Positions 56,623-64,000 of a DNA stretch of 64,000 nt are shown piece after piece. This stretch comes from Pseudomonas tohonis (lineage in GTDB: Bacteria; Pseudomonadota; Gammaproteobacteria; Pseudomonadales; Pseudomonadaceae). A model generated the notes under the pieces. The model had not been told where the DNA came from, searched no databases, and saw only the letters and a list, made by a program, of their open reading frames with translations. The stretch covers positions 6,450,001-6,514,000 of the forward strand of contig NZ_AP023189.1 in NCBI RefSeq assembly GCF_012767755.2, written 5' to 3'. How positions within the stretch are numbered: the stretch's first letter is position 1; each line of letters starts with the position of its first letter. The position numbers and the translations under genes were made by a program.

Positions 56623-57147
56623 TCACGCGGTGGCTTTCTTCTCGCGGATGCAGGTCGGGCCGGCGCGGTGTTCGATGGCCTGCTCGACCTCTTTGCGCAT
56701 GCCGAGCATGAAGCCCAGTTCGGCGACCACGAACAGCGGGCCGACCACCAGCCCCATCAGGTCGTCGACGAACGCCGGCTTGCGGCCCTCGTAGTAGTGG
56801 CCGACGAACTGGATCACCCAGCCCACCACGAACAGGCCGAGGCCGGCGCTGAGCCACAGGGCGGTGGACTGCACGGCCAGCGCGGCGCCGGCCCAGAGGC
56901 TGAGCCAGAGGAGCGCGGTCATCACCAGGCCGAAGCGCAGGTCGAGGCGGAAGTAGAAGACGGCGGAGGCCAGCGCCACCAGGGCGGCCGGAGATATCCA
57001 CAGGCCGGCGGCAACCAGGCCGGGACGCGACAGCAGCACGGCCACGGCGACGACGATCAGCGGGATGCCGATGAAGTGGCTGAAGATGTTGCGCCGGTCG
57101 CGGTGGTATTCGGCGTACTGGGAGAGATGATCGACGAGGGTTTTCAT
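56623..57147 (-). CDS. Mpo1-like (DUF962) membrane protein
   Basis: This 174-residue protein belongs to the Mpo1/YGL010w-like family: LSQYAEYHRDRRNIFSHFIGIPLIVVAVAVLL at the start, then QFVGHYYEGRKPAFVDDLMGLVVGPLFVVAELGFMLG. The conserved histidines (H15, H24, and HYYEGRKPAF) match the iron-binding residues of the yeast enzyme, which shortens 2-hydroxy fatty acids by alpha-oxidation. Whether bacterial members do the same is inferred. It is divergent from the Crp/Fnr-type gene. Confidence 0.85.
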   Translation of the reverse strand: MKTLVDHLSQYAEYHRDRRNIFSHFIGIPLIVVAVAVLLSRPGLVAAGLWISPAALVALASAVFYFRLDLRFGLVMTALLWLSLWAGAALAVQSTALWLSAGLGLFVVGWVIQFVGHYYEGRKPAFVDDLMGLVVGPLFVVAELGFMLGMRKEVEQAIEHRAGPTCIREKKATA

Positions 57148-57208
57148 TGTTATGTCCTCAGGTTGCAGGCAGTTGCGCCGATAATGGCGCCTGTCCTGAC
57201 CTATCCTC

Positions 57209-57224
57209 TGTCAGCTAGCCGACA
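57209..57224. promoter_or_regulatory. Near-perfect palindrome upstream of the Crp/Fnr gene
   Basis: TGTCAGCTAGCCGACA is symmetric except for one base pair. It lies 14 bases before the regulator start, in the space shared with the Mpo1-like gene. An autoregulatory site is plausible. Confidence 0.5.
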
Positions 57225-57238
57225 AAGCCCATCGCCCG

Positions 57239-57928
57239 ATGCCCGAACTTTCCGACTGCCGCACCTCCCTGCTCACCGGCCACTGGTTCGCCGGCCTGCC
57301 CGCACGCCTGCAGGACGCACTGGTGAGCCAGGCACGCCCATTGAACCTGGCAGCGGGCGAATGCCTGTTCCGCCGGGGCGACCCGCCCTGCGGGCTGTAT
57401 GCGGTGATCGAGGGCGCGGTGCGCGTTGGGGTCAGCGCGGAGAACGGCAAGGAGGCGCTGCTGGCCCTGGTGGAGCCGCCCCACTGGTTCGGCGAGATCT
57501 GCCTGTTCGACGGCCAGCCACGCACCCATGACGCCTTCGCCGAAGGCCCGACGCAGTTGCTCAACGTGCCCCAGGCGGCGCTGCAGAAGATGCTGGAGGC
57601 GGAGCCGGCCTGGTGGCGCGAGTTCGCGCAGCTGATGAGCCAGAAGCTGCGCCTGGCCTTCATCGCGCTGGAGGAGATGAGCCTGCTGCCGGCGCCGCAA
57701 CGCCTGGCGCGGCGGTTGCTGATGATCGCCGAGGGCTATGGCGAGACGAGCGGCCGGCGCCGGGTCATCCACCTGGCCCAGGAGCAACTGGCGCTGATGC
57801 TGGCGGTGTCGCGGCAGACCACCAACCAGATCCTCAAGGAACTGGAAGCCCAGGGCGTGGTGCACCTGAACTACGGCGAGATCGAGATCCTCGACCTCGT
57901 CGGCCTGCGCCAGGCGGCGAGGCTGTGA
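57239..57928 (+). CDS. Crp/Fnr-family transcription regulator
   Basis: This 229-residue protein has an N-terminal cyclic-nucleotide-binding-like beta barrel (LNLAAGECLFRRGDPPCGLYAVIEGAVRVGVSAENGKEALLALVEPPHWFGEICLFDGQPRTHDAFA) and a C-terminal winged helix (HLAQEQLALMLAVSRQTTNQILKELEAQGVVHLNYGEIEILDL). It lacks the Fnr cysteine set, so it is not an oxygen-sensing iron-sulfur type. The ligand is unknown. Confidence 0.9.
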   Translation: MPELSDCRTSLLTGHWFAGLPARLQDALVSQARPLNLAAGECLFRRGDPPCGLYAVIEGAVRVGVSAENGKEALLALVEPPHWFGEICLFDGQPRTHDAFAEGPTQLLNVPQAALQKMLEAEPAWWREFAQLMSQKLRLAFIALEEMSLLPAPQRLARRLLMIAEGYGETSGRRRVIHLAQEQLALMLAVSRQTTNQILKELEAQGVVHLNYGEIEILDLVGLRQAARL

Positions 57929-57940
57929 GGCTGTGAGGGG

Positions 57941-58927
57941 TCAGGCCGGCCCGCGCAGGGCCTCGGCGAGCTGACGGCCCAGCGCCACCGCATCTTCCAG
58001 CCGGGCTTCCAGGCGCGCCATCTCCTGGCGCCAGGCCTGCTGGTTCTCGTGCTGCAGCGCCCAGTGATCCGGCAGCGGCGCCAGCGCCTCGCGCAACTGC
58101 GCACCCTGCCCGTCCAGGCCGGCCATCCGATCGCCCAGGGGCTCCAGTGCGGCCACGCCTCCGGCCAGCCCGGCATCCTGCCCGGCCAGGTGGGCGACGG
58201 CGGCGGCGGTCTGCTGCTGGATGTCCTCGGCCATGCGCCCGACTTCCTCGGTGGCAACGGCGGTGCGCGCGGCGAGATTGCGCACCTCGTCCGCCACCAC
58301 GGCGAAACCACGCCCGGCGTCACCGGCACGAGCAGCCTCGATGGCGGCGTTGAGCGCCAGCAGGTTGGTCTGGCTGGCGATGGACTGGATGCTCTGGGCG
58401 ACCTTCTGGATCTCGCCGCTGCGCTCGGCCAGGGCCTGGACGCGCTCGCGGCCGGTGCCGCTCTCGGCGAGCAGCGCGGCGAAGGCCTGGCGGGCCTGGT
58501 CCAGCTCGGCGCGGCCCTCGGTGCCGGCCTGCTGCAGCTGCGTGGCCAGTTGTTCGAGGCGGTCGAGATCGGGCGGCACCACCCCGGCGTCCTGCCGCTG
58601 CAGCCAGATCGCGCCGTCCTCCAGGCGCTGGCGCAACAGGCTGTCGAGCTGGCTGGCGAGGCCTTCCAGGCGCAGGCGCTCGGCGGCGTGGCGGTCGGCC
58701 TGCACCGCCAGTTCGGCCAGGCGCGGGGCCTGGTCCTCCAGCGGCTCGTCACGCGGTTCCTCCGGTACTTTCCAGGGCCCCAGCCAGGGCCACAGCGCCA
58801 GCACCAGGTAGGCCGGGATGCTCCAGGCGGGCGGCACCTGCCAGCGCGTGTAGACCAGCATCAGCAGGGCCAGGCCCAGGGTGTGGAACGCGACGGCATA
58901 GGGATGGCGAGCGTAGGCAGGACGCAT
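57941..58927 (-). CDS. Methyl-accepting chemotaxis-type signalling protein
   Basis: This 328-residue protein has two spans close together (about 14-30 and 34-52), no periplasmic sensing domain, and a cytoplasmic signalling coil whose hairpin tip reads [41 protein letters not shown]. That tip contacts CheA and CheW. The missing periplasmic domain and short length suggest sensing of a cytoplasmic or membrane cue. The start [10 protein letters not shown] was preferred over a longer frame. It is convergent with the Crp/Fnr gene. Confidence 0.92.
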   Translation of the reverse strand: MRPAYARHPYAVAFHTLGLALLMLVYTRWQVPPAWSIPAYLVLALWPWLGPWKVPEEPRDEPLEDQAPRLAELAVQADRHAAERLRLEGLASQLDSLLRQRLEDGAIWLQRQDAGVVPPDLDRLEQLATQLQQAGTEGRAELDQARQAFAALLAESGTGRERVQALAERSGEIQKVAQSIQSIASQTNLLALNAAIEAARAGDAGRGFAVVADEVRNLAARTAVATEEVGRMAEDIQQQTAAAVAHLAGQDAGLAGGVAALEPLGDRMAGLDGQGAQLREALAPLPDHWALQHENQQAWRQEMARLEARLEDAVALGRQLAEALRGPA

Positions 58928-59040
58928 GGGCTTCTCGGGTGGTTCTTGTAGTGGAGGGATTCTGGCCGTTCGGCCGGCGACTGGCCAGTTCTGGCACGCA
59001 TGCGAAGAGCCTCTGGAGCGCGGATGCGTTGCGTGAAGGC

Positions 59041-60051
59041 TCAACGCCCCAGGCTTTCGCGGTACTGGCTCGGCGCCTGGCCCGTCCAGCGCTTGAAGGC
59101 GCGGCTGAAGCTGCTGGTGTCGGCGAACCCGAGCAGGTAGGCGATCTCGCTGATGGAGCAGCGCGGGTCGCGCATGTGCACCAGGGCCAGGGCCTGGCGG
59201 GTGTCGCCAAGCAGTTGCTCGTAGCTGCTGCCCTCTTCCGCCAGGTGGCGTTGCAGGCTGCGCAGGCTCAGGTGCAGGGACTGGGCGATACGCTCGGCCG
59301 AGGGTTCGCCATTGGGCAGCTGGGCTTCCAGGCAGGCGCGCACCTTGCGCGCCCAGGTGGGCACCTGCAGTTGTTCCAGGGTGCGCTTGAGCACCGTCTC
59401 GTTGTGCTCGGCCAGCTCGGCGTTGGCGTCTTCCAGGGGCCGTTCGAAGTCCTCGCAGGCGAATTCGATCAGGTCTTCCGGGGCGCCGAAATGCAGCGGG
59501 CAGCGGAACACCTGGTGCCAGGGTGCCGGGTCGGCCGGTTGCGGGCGACGCAGGTGCACGGCCAGCGGCGCGTAGTCGCGGCCCAGGCGGTTGCGGCAGG
59601 TGCGCACGTAGATGGCGGCGAAGGCGTCGACCGCCTCGGGCGCCGGCGAGGGCCCTTCCTCGGGCACCTGGAGGCGGAACTCGTAGCGCTCGCCGCGCCG
59701 GCTCAGCTGCAGGGCGAGCGCGTCACTGACCACCTGGTGGTAGCGCTCGATGCGCTCGAAGACCTCGCGCAGGCTGGCGCTGGCGATCAGCGCGTAGCCC
59801 AGGGCGTGGAAGGTGGTGGGGCTGACGTAGCCGGAAATCTTCAGGCCCAGTGCCGGGTCGCCGCTGGCCTGGACCGCCAGTTGCCACAGGCGCGTGGTGG
59901 CGGAGAGCGGGTAGCGGGCGTTGGGGTCGTCCATCAGCGCCGGGTCGAGGCCGGCCTGGCGGCACAGGCCGTCGCTGTCGAGGCCGAGGGCGTCCAGCTG
60001 CTTGCGCAGGGCTCGGGTCCAGCTGGCGAGGGTTGAGGGCTCGTCGCTCAT
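59041..60051 (-). CDS. AraC-family regulator with Arabinose_bd-type N-terminal domain
   Basis: This 336-residue protein has the OruR/ArgR-like ligand-binding domain ([57 protein letters not shown]) and a C-terminal AraC DNA-binding domain ([77 protein letters not shown]). It is divergent from a desaturase-family gene, with two 21-base-phased direct repeats just before its start. It probably activates the desaturase in response to a fatty acid or similar compound. Confidence 0.92.
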   Translation of the reverse strand: MSDEPSTLASWTRALRKQLDALGLDSDGLCRQAGLDPALMDDPNARYPLSATTRLWQLAVQASGDPALGLKISGYVSPTTFHALGYALIASASLREVFERIERYHQVVSDALALQLSRRGERYEFRLQVPEEGPSPAPEAVDAFAAIYVRTCRNRLGRDYAPLAVHLRRPQPADPAPWHQVFRCPLHFGAPEDLIEFACEDFERPLEDANAELAEHNETVLKRTLEQLQVPTWARKVRACLEAQLPNGEPSAERIAQSLHLSLRSLQRHLAEEGSSYEQLLGDTRQALALVHMRDPRCSISEIAYLLGFADTSSFSRAFKRWTGQAPSQYRESLGR

Positions 60052-60052
60052 G

Positions 60053-60084
60053 CAGGTTGGCGTATCCGGTCAACAGGTTGGCGT
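60053..60084. promoter_or_regulatory. Direct repeats CAGGTTGGCGT, probable AraC-type operator
   Basis: The 11-base element occurs at 60053-60063 and 60074-60084. The copies are exactly 21 bases apart, two helical turns, as expected for the two helix-turn-helix motifs of AraC-family dimers. It sits between the divergent AraC and desaturase genes. Confidence 0.75.
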
Positions 60085-60150
60085 TCAGGGTCAGGCGTGG
60101 CGCGCACCGCCTCGGCAGAGTGGGCACACGACGAGCAAGAGGATGTAAGC

Positions 60151-61218
60151 ATGTCCCCGACTACCGCAAGCCCCGCAAAGCTGAATGATCAACAGCGATC
60201 AGCCCATATTCGTGAAGTGGTGATGGCCCACGGCGCAGCGCTGCGCCAGCGCTACCCGATCCTCAACCGCCAGGACCTGATCGGCGCCGGCATTCTCGCC
60301 TTCGCCCTCGCCGGCATGGTCGGCTCGGCGGTGCTCTACCTGAACGGCGCAATCGCCTGGTGGGCCTGCCTGCTGGTCAACGCCTTCCTCGCCTCGCTGA
60401 CCCACGAGCTGGAGCACGACCTCATCCACAGCATGTACTTCCGCAAGCAGAAGGTGGCGCACAACCTGATGATGGCGCTGGTGTGGCTGGCGCGGCCGAG
60501 CACCATCAACCCGTGGGTCCGCCGCCACCTGCACCTGAACCACCACAAGGTCTCCGGCACCGAGGCCGACATGGAGGAGCGCGCCATCACCAACGGCGAG
60601 CCCTGGGGCATCGCCCGGCTGCTGATGGTGGGCGACAACGTGATGTCCTCGCTGATCCGCATGCTCCGGGCCAAGAGCTGGGAGCACAAGAAGCTCATCC
60701 TGGTGCGCACGCTGAAGGTCTATGCACCGCTGGCGCTGATGAACTGGAGCGCCTGGTACGTCTTCCTCGGCTTCCACGCCATCAACGGCGTGAGTGCGCT
60801 GCTGGGCGCGCCGGTGGCCTGGTCGGACACCACCCTGGCGGTGATGCAGGGTGTGGATATCGCGGTGGTGGTGCTGGTCGGCCCCAACGTGCTGCGCACC
60901 TTCTGCCTGCACTTCGTCAGCTCCAACATGCACTACTACGGCGACGTGGAGCCGGGCAACGTGATCCAGCAGACCCAGGTGCTCAACCCCTGGTGGCTGT
61001 GGCCGCTGCAGGCGTTCTGCTTCAACTTCGGCAGCACCCACGCGATCCACCACTTCGTGGTCAAGGAGCCCTTCTACATCCGCCAGATGACCGCCCCGGT
61101 GGCACACAAGGTGATGCGCGAGATGGGCGTGCGCTTCAACGACATCGGCACCTTCGCCCGCGCCAACCGCTGGCGGGCGCAGCCGCAACCGGCGACCGAG
61201 CGCGCACAGACCGCCTGA
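60151..61218 (+). CDS. Membrane fatty acid desaturase/hydroxylase family protein
   Basis: This 355-residue di-iron membrane enzyme has the histidine boxes HELEHDLIHS, HLHLNHHKVSG and THAIHHFV, plus NMHYYGDVEPGN, which resembles the AlkB NYxEHYG motif. Four hydrophobic spans are visible (about 45-85, 110-125, 190-210, 235-255). The fold introduces double bonds or hydroxyl groups into alkyl chains; the exact substrate cannot be told. A rubredoxin gene follows at 166 bases and could supply electrons. GAGGA lies before the ATG. The divergent AraC gene is the likely regulator. Confidence 0.88.
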   Translation: MSPTTASPAKLNDQQRSAHIREVVMAHGAALRQRYPILNRQDLIGAGILAFALAGMVGSAVLYLNGAIAWWACLLVNAFLASLTHELEHDLIHSMYFRKQKVAHNLMMALVWLARPSTINPWVRRHLHLNHHKVSGTEADMEERAITNGEPWGIARLLMVGDNVMSSLIRMLRAKSWEHKKLILVRTLKVYAPLALMNWSAWYVFLGFHAINGVSALLGAPVAWSDTTLAVMQGVDIAVVVLVGPNVLRTFCLHFVSSNMHYYGDVEPGNVIQQTQVLNPWWLWPLQAFCFNFGSTHAIHHFVVKEPFYIRQMTAPVAHKVMREMGVRFNDIGTFARANRWRAQPQPATERAQTA

Positions 61219-61383
61219 CGCCTGCCCCGTAACCCCAAACCTAAGATGGGCCGCCTCGCGGCCCTTCTGCGCCTACTATCGCCGCCATTCCGCCAACGAC
61301 AGCGCCCGGACCACCCACGGCCCGGCAGGTATCGCGCCGCGGAAAATCCGCTCAACCGTGAAGAAGAACGAAGAGGTACCGGC

Positions 61384-61548
61384 ATGAAAACCTGGATCTG
61401 TGTGGTCTGTGGCCTGATCTACGACGAAGCCAAGGGCTGGCCCGACGAGGGCATCGCCGCCGGCACCCCCTGGGCGGACGTGCCCGAGGACTGGATCTGC
61501 CCCGACTGCGGCGTGGGCAAGATGGATTTCGAGATGCAGGAAATCTGA
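61384..61548 (+). CDS. rubA: Rubredoxin
   Basis: This 54-residue protein is a rubredoxin with both CxxC pairs: CVVCG near residue 6-10 and CPDCG near residue 39-43, which bind one iron atom. It carries single electrons in the cytoplasm, typically to AlkB-type hydroxylases via a rubredoxin reductase. GAAGAGG precedes the ATG. The neighbouring upstream di-iron enzyme is a possible partner. Confidence 0.95.
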   Translation: MKTWICVVCGLIYDEAKGWPDEGIAAGTPWADVPEDWICPDCGVGKMDFEMQEI

Positions 61549-61558
61549 GGGCACGGCC

Positions 61559-61589
61559 GGGAAGTCCGCCCGCAGGGCAGGGACTTCCC
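61559..61589 (+). terminator. Possible terminator after rubredoxin gene
   Basis: GGGAAGTCC (61559-61567) pairs with GGACTTCCC (61581-61589), followed by a weak AGATTT tail. It begins 11 bases after the stop codon. Confidence 0.6.
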
Positions 61590-61639
61590 AGATTTACCGG
61601 ATATCCCGCACACACCGCGTGGGGCGCCTGCCCCGCGTA

Positions 61640-62227
61640 TCAGAGCGGCTGTGGATCACCCTGGCCGCGCCGCTCCAGCGCCTGCATCAGCAATTGGCGA
61701 CCAGCGCCGAGAACCTCTTCCTGCAAGGGCTCGCTGGCGAGCATGCGCGCGATCACCAGGGCGCCGACGCACTGGGAGATCACCGCCCAGGCCAATTCGC
61801 CGTCTTCGAGGATTTCCGCCCAGGCCTGCTGCAGTTGCAGCATCCAGTGCTCGGCGGTCTCGCGCACCGGCAGGCCGGCACGGGCAATCTCGGCGCCCAG
61901 TGCGGGAATCGCGCATCCGCCTTCGGCATTGCGCACATGGGCCATGCTCAGGTAGTGCTCCAGGCAGCGCTGCAGCCGCGCCTGGTCGAAGCCTTCACCC
62001 TGGGCGACCTGGCCGATCAGGCTGCGTGACAGCTCGCGCTCGACGATGGCGGTGAACAGGTCGTCCTTCGACGGGAAGTGGCTGTAGAAGGCGCCGCCGG
62101 TGAGGCCGATGGCTTTCATCAGGGCATCCACGCCGGTGCTGGAGAAGCCGCCGGCCTTGGCGATGGCGCCGCTGCTTTCCAACAGTTTCTGCCGGGTTTC
62201 TTCCTTGTGGGTGGGGGAATAACGCAT
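61640..62227 (-). CDS. TetR-family repressor
   Basis: This 195-residue protein has the TetR helix-turn-helix near the start (KLLESSGAIAKAGGFSSTGVDALMKAIGLTGGAFYSHFPSKDDLFTAIVERELS) and a helical ligand domain with a family-like CAIPALGAEIARAGLPVRE segment. It is divergent from an SDR gene, and twin AACGNNCGTT boxes lie between them. The start MRYSPTHKEE was chosen over a longer frame because it places the helix-turn-helix at the usual distance. Confidence 0.9.
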   Translation of the reverse strand: MRYSPTHKEETRQKLLESSGAIAKAGGFSSTGVDALMKAIGLTGGAFYSHFPSKDDLFTAIVERELSRSLIGQVAQGEGFDQARLQRCLEHYLSMAHVRNAEGGCAIPALGAEIARAGLPVRETAEHWMLQLQQAWAEILEDGELAWAVISQCVGALVIARMLASEPLQEEVLGAGRQLLMQALERRGQGDPQPL

Positions 62228-62275
62228 GTCGACCTCCGCAAGACACACTGCTTGACGCGGGTTGGACTGTAGCAT

Positions 62276-62300
62276 AACGTCCGTTCAGCTAACGACCGTT
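62276..62300. promoter_or_regulatory. Twin AACGNNCGTT boxes, probable TetR-type operator
   Basis: AACGTCCGTT (62276-62285) and AACGACCGTT (62291-62300) are 15 bases apart centre to centre and each is symmetric at four bases per arm. They lie between the divergent TetR and SDR genes, 18 bases upstream of the SDR start. Confidence 0.78.
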
Positions 62301-62318
62301 TAGTTAAAGGTGACTGCC

Positions 62319-63059
62319 ATGAATACCGAATCGAACAACAACAAGGTGGTGCTCGTGATAGGCGCCGGTGATGCCACCGGCGGTGCCATCGCCCGGCGTT
62401 TCGCCCGCGAGGGCTACATCGCCTGCGTGACCCGGCGCAGCGCGGACAAGCTGCAGCCGCTGGTGGACAGCATCCGCGCCGAAGGCGGCCAGGCCCACGG
62501 CTTCGCCTCCGACGCGCGCAAGGAAGAAGAGGTGGCCGAGCTGGTGGAACGGATCGAGCGCGAGATCGGCCCGATCGAAGCCTTCGTCTTCAACATCGGC
62601 GCCAACGTGCCCTGCAGCATCCTCGACGAGACCGCGCGCAAGTACTTCAAGATCTGGGAGATGGCCTGCTTCTCCGGCTTCCTCACCGGCCAGGCCGTGG
62701 CCCGGCGCATGGTCACCCGTGGGCGCGGCACCATTCTCTTCACCGGCGCCACGGCGGGCCTGCGCGGCGCGGCCAACTTCGCCGCCTTCGCCGGCGCCAA
62801 GCACGGCATCCGCGCCCTGGCGCAGAGCATGGCGCGCGAGCTGGGGCCTCGGAACATCCACGTCGCCCACGTGGTGGTGGACGGCGCCATCGACACGGAT
62901 TTCATCCGCGACACCTTCCCGGACATCTACGCCCGCAAGGAGCAGGACGGCATCCTCGACCCGGAGCACATCGCCGAGAACTACTGGTTCCTGCATAGCC
63001 AACCCCGGGACGCCTGGACGTTCGAACTCGATCTACGCCCCTGGATGGAACGCTGGTAG
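62319..63059 (+). CDS. Short-chain dehydrogenase/reductase family protein lacking the usual Tyr
   Basis: This 246-residue Rossmann-fold protein has the nucleotide-binding motif VIGAGDATGGAIAR near residues 14-27 and VFNIGANVP (NxxAN-like). The catalytic region reads FTGATAGLRGAANFAAFAGAKHG, so the YxxxK tyrosine is Phe while the Lys is kept, and the usual Ser is Thr or Ala. It may bind NAD(P) but use a different mechanism or act as a regulator. AAAGG precedes ATG 62319; a GTG at 62310 is in frame. TetR control is likely. Confidence 0.88.
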   Translation: MNTESNNNKVVLVIGAGDATGGAIARRFAREGYIACVTRRSADKLQPLVDSIRAEGGQAHGFASDARKEEEVAELVERIEREIGPIEAFVFNIGANVPCSILDETARKYFKIWEMACFSGFLTGQAVARRMVTRGRGTILFTGATAGLRGAANFAAFAGAKHGIRALAQSMARELGPRNIHVAHVVVDGAIDTDFIRDTFPDIYARKEQDGILDPEHIAENYWFLHSQPRDAWTFELDLRPWMERW

Positions 63060-63218
63060 TTGTGCAGTCGGCCGGCTGCGCGACGCTCAGGCGTTGTTGG
63101 CGATCCCGTGCGAAATGCTCATTGGCAGAAGCCAACTCCGCTTTCACCCGGGTCCGCCGCCTAGCCTGAACGTAGCTCGCGCGGCCTCACGAATTCGCTG
63201 ACAAGAAAGAGAAAAACC

Positions 63219-63809
63219 ATGAACAAGAGCGTCGAATTCTTCTTCGATCTGGGCAGCCCGGCCAGCTACCTGGCCTGGACCCAGCTACCTGCCCTGTGTG
63301 CCCGCAAGGGCGCGACCCTGGTGTATCGGCCAATGCTGCTGGGCGGGGTGTTCCAGGCCACGGGCAATGCCTCGCCCAATGCGGTGCCGGTGAAGGGCCG
63401 CTATTCGATGATCGACCTGGACCGCTACGCCAGGCGCTATGGCGTGCCGCTGGTGTTCAACCCGCACTTTCCCATCAACACGCTGACGCTGATGCGCGGC
63501 GCCATCGGCATCCAGCTGCACCAGCCGGAGCGCTTCGAGGCCTACCTGGAGGCGATGTTCAGGGCGATGTGGCAGGAGCGGCGCAACCTGGGCGACCCGG
63601 CGATCCTCGGCGCGACCCTGGTCGAAGCCGGTTTCGATCCGCAGGCGCTGCTGGCGCTGGTGGGTGACCAGGCGGTGAAGGACGCCCTGAAGGCAGCCAC
63701 CGAGGAGGCGGTGAAGCGCGGGGTGTTCGGGGCGCCGACCTGCTTCGTCGGCAACGACATGTTCTTCGGCCAGGACCGCCTCGACTTCATCGAGGAGGCC
63801 CTGGACTGA
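63219..63809 (+). CDS. 2-hydroxychromene-2-carboxylate isomerase family (DsbA-fold) protein
   Basis: This 196-residue protein belongs to the HCCA isomerase family, glutathione-dependent enzymes of the DsbA/kappa-GST fold. The active-site stretch FFFDLGSPASYLAWTQLP holds Ser instead of a CxxC pair, as in NahD-type isomerases. Later motifs are FNPHFPINTLTLMRGAI and GVFGAPTCFVGNDMFFGQDRLDFIEE. Since no aromatic-degradation genes are near, the substrate is unknown. It may be co-transcribed with the SDR gene 160 bases upstream. Confidence 0.9.
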   Translation: MNKSVEFFFDLGSPASYLAWTQLPALCARKGATLVYRPMLLGGVFQATGNASPNAVPVKGRYSMIDLDRYARRYGVPLVFNPHFPINTLTLMRGAIGIQLHQPERFEAYLEAMFRAMWQERRNLGDPAILGATLVEAGFDPQALLALVGDQAVKDALKAATEEAVKRGVFGAPTCFVGNDMFFGQDRLDFIEEALD

Positions 63810-63813
63810 GGCC

Positions 63814-64000
63814 TCAGGCGGCCTGCAACAGCCGGGCGGGCAGACGCCGCAGCAGGTCGGGGTCGAGGCGCAGCAGGCGCGCGGCGCGCTCTTCCAGCAG
63901 CGCGCCGACATCCTGCCCCACGGGCAGGCGCAGCAGCCCGGCACAGAGGTTCATCACCAGCGCCTCGCGGGAGAAGACCCCGGCCCCCAGGCCGTAGAAG
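63814..64000 (-). CDS. C-terminal end of an unidentified gene
   Basis: A minus-strand frame is open from the window's right edge to a stop at 63814-63816. Its end is Leu- and Arg-rich (VMNLCAGLLRLPVGQDVG, EERAARLLRLDPDLLRRLP, LLQAA). The codon use matches that of the neighbours. Too little is visible to name it. Confidence 0.55.
   Translation of the reverse strand, partial: FYGLGAGVFSREALVMNLCAGLLRLPVGQDVGALLEERAARLLRLDPDLLRRLPARLLQAA

Overview
The window is GC-rich DNA with dense, overlapping genes. The content fits a Pseudomonas of the P. aeruginosa/P. resinovorans type: a type VI secretion system (T6SS), a tonB-exbB-exbD set beside an ats sulfate-ester locus, and a desA / GGDEF-EAL / oscA / sbp-cysTWA block whose order I recall (not searched) from PAO1. 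Intergenic spaces carry copies of dispersed palindromic repeats, another Pseudomonas trait.

Region 1 (1-25.9 kb, all minus strand) is an almost complete T6SS. In transcription order it encodes a 28-codon leader ORF, TssB, TssC (split by a one-base frameshift), TssK, TssL, an OmpA-domain partner protein, Hcp, ClpV (TssH), VgrG, a 921-aa peptidoglycan-degrading effector candidate, two related exported proteins that are probably immunity proteins, a PAAR tip protein, a two-span membrane protein of unknown function, TssM, TssA, TssF, TssG and the start of TssJ. TssE is not in the window. The 7.9-14.2 kb cargo part, above all 9.4-11.5 kb, is clearly AT-richer than the core and holds a decayed third copy of the immunity family. 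This looks like an exchangeable effector/immunity module set into a conserved apparatus.

Region 2 (26.2-41.1 kb) is built for sulfur scavenging from organosulfur compounds. It has a glutathione S-transferase-like gene, exbD-exbB-tonB, a TauD/TfdA dioxygenase, the alkylsulfatase gene atsK, a TonB-dependent receptor, a LysR regulator (SftR-like), and the divergent atsR / atsB-atsC-atsA genes (binding protein, fused double permease, ATPase, arylsulfatase). A consistent reading is that sulfate esters cross the outer membrane through the receptor, are moved inward by AtsRBC, and are cleaved by AtsA or AtsK.

Region 3 (41.1-54 kb) holds a PAS-GGDEF protein, an HlyD/DUF2955 efflux pair with a divergent LysR regulator, a small exported protein, the desaturase gene desA, a PAS-GGDEF-EAL protein, and the sulfate/thiosulfate uptake genes oscA-sbp-cysT-cysW-cysA.

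Region 4 (54-64 kb) is a run of small regulator/target pairs: XRE/MmyB-type with a membrane protein, Crp/Fnr with an Mpo1-like protein, AraC with a desaturase followed by rubredoxin, and TetR with an SDR protein and a DsbA-fold isomerase. Several intergenic spaces here carry clear candidate operators (a 17-bp perfect palindrome, 21-bp-phased direct repeats, paired AACGNNCGTT boxes).
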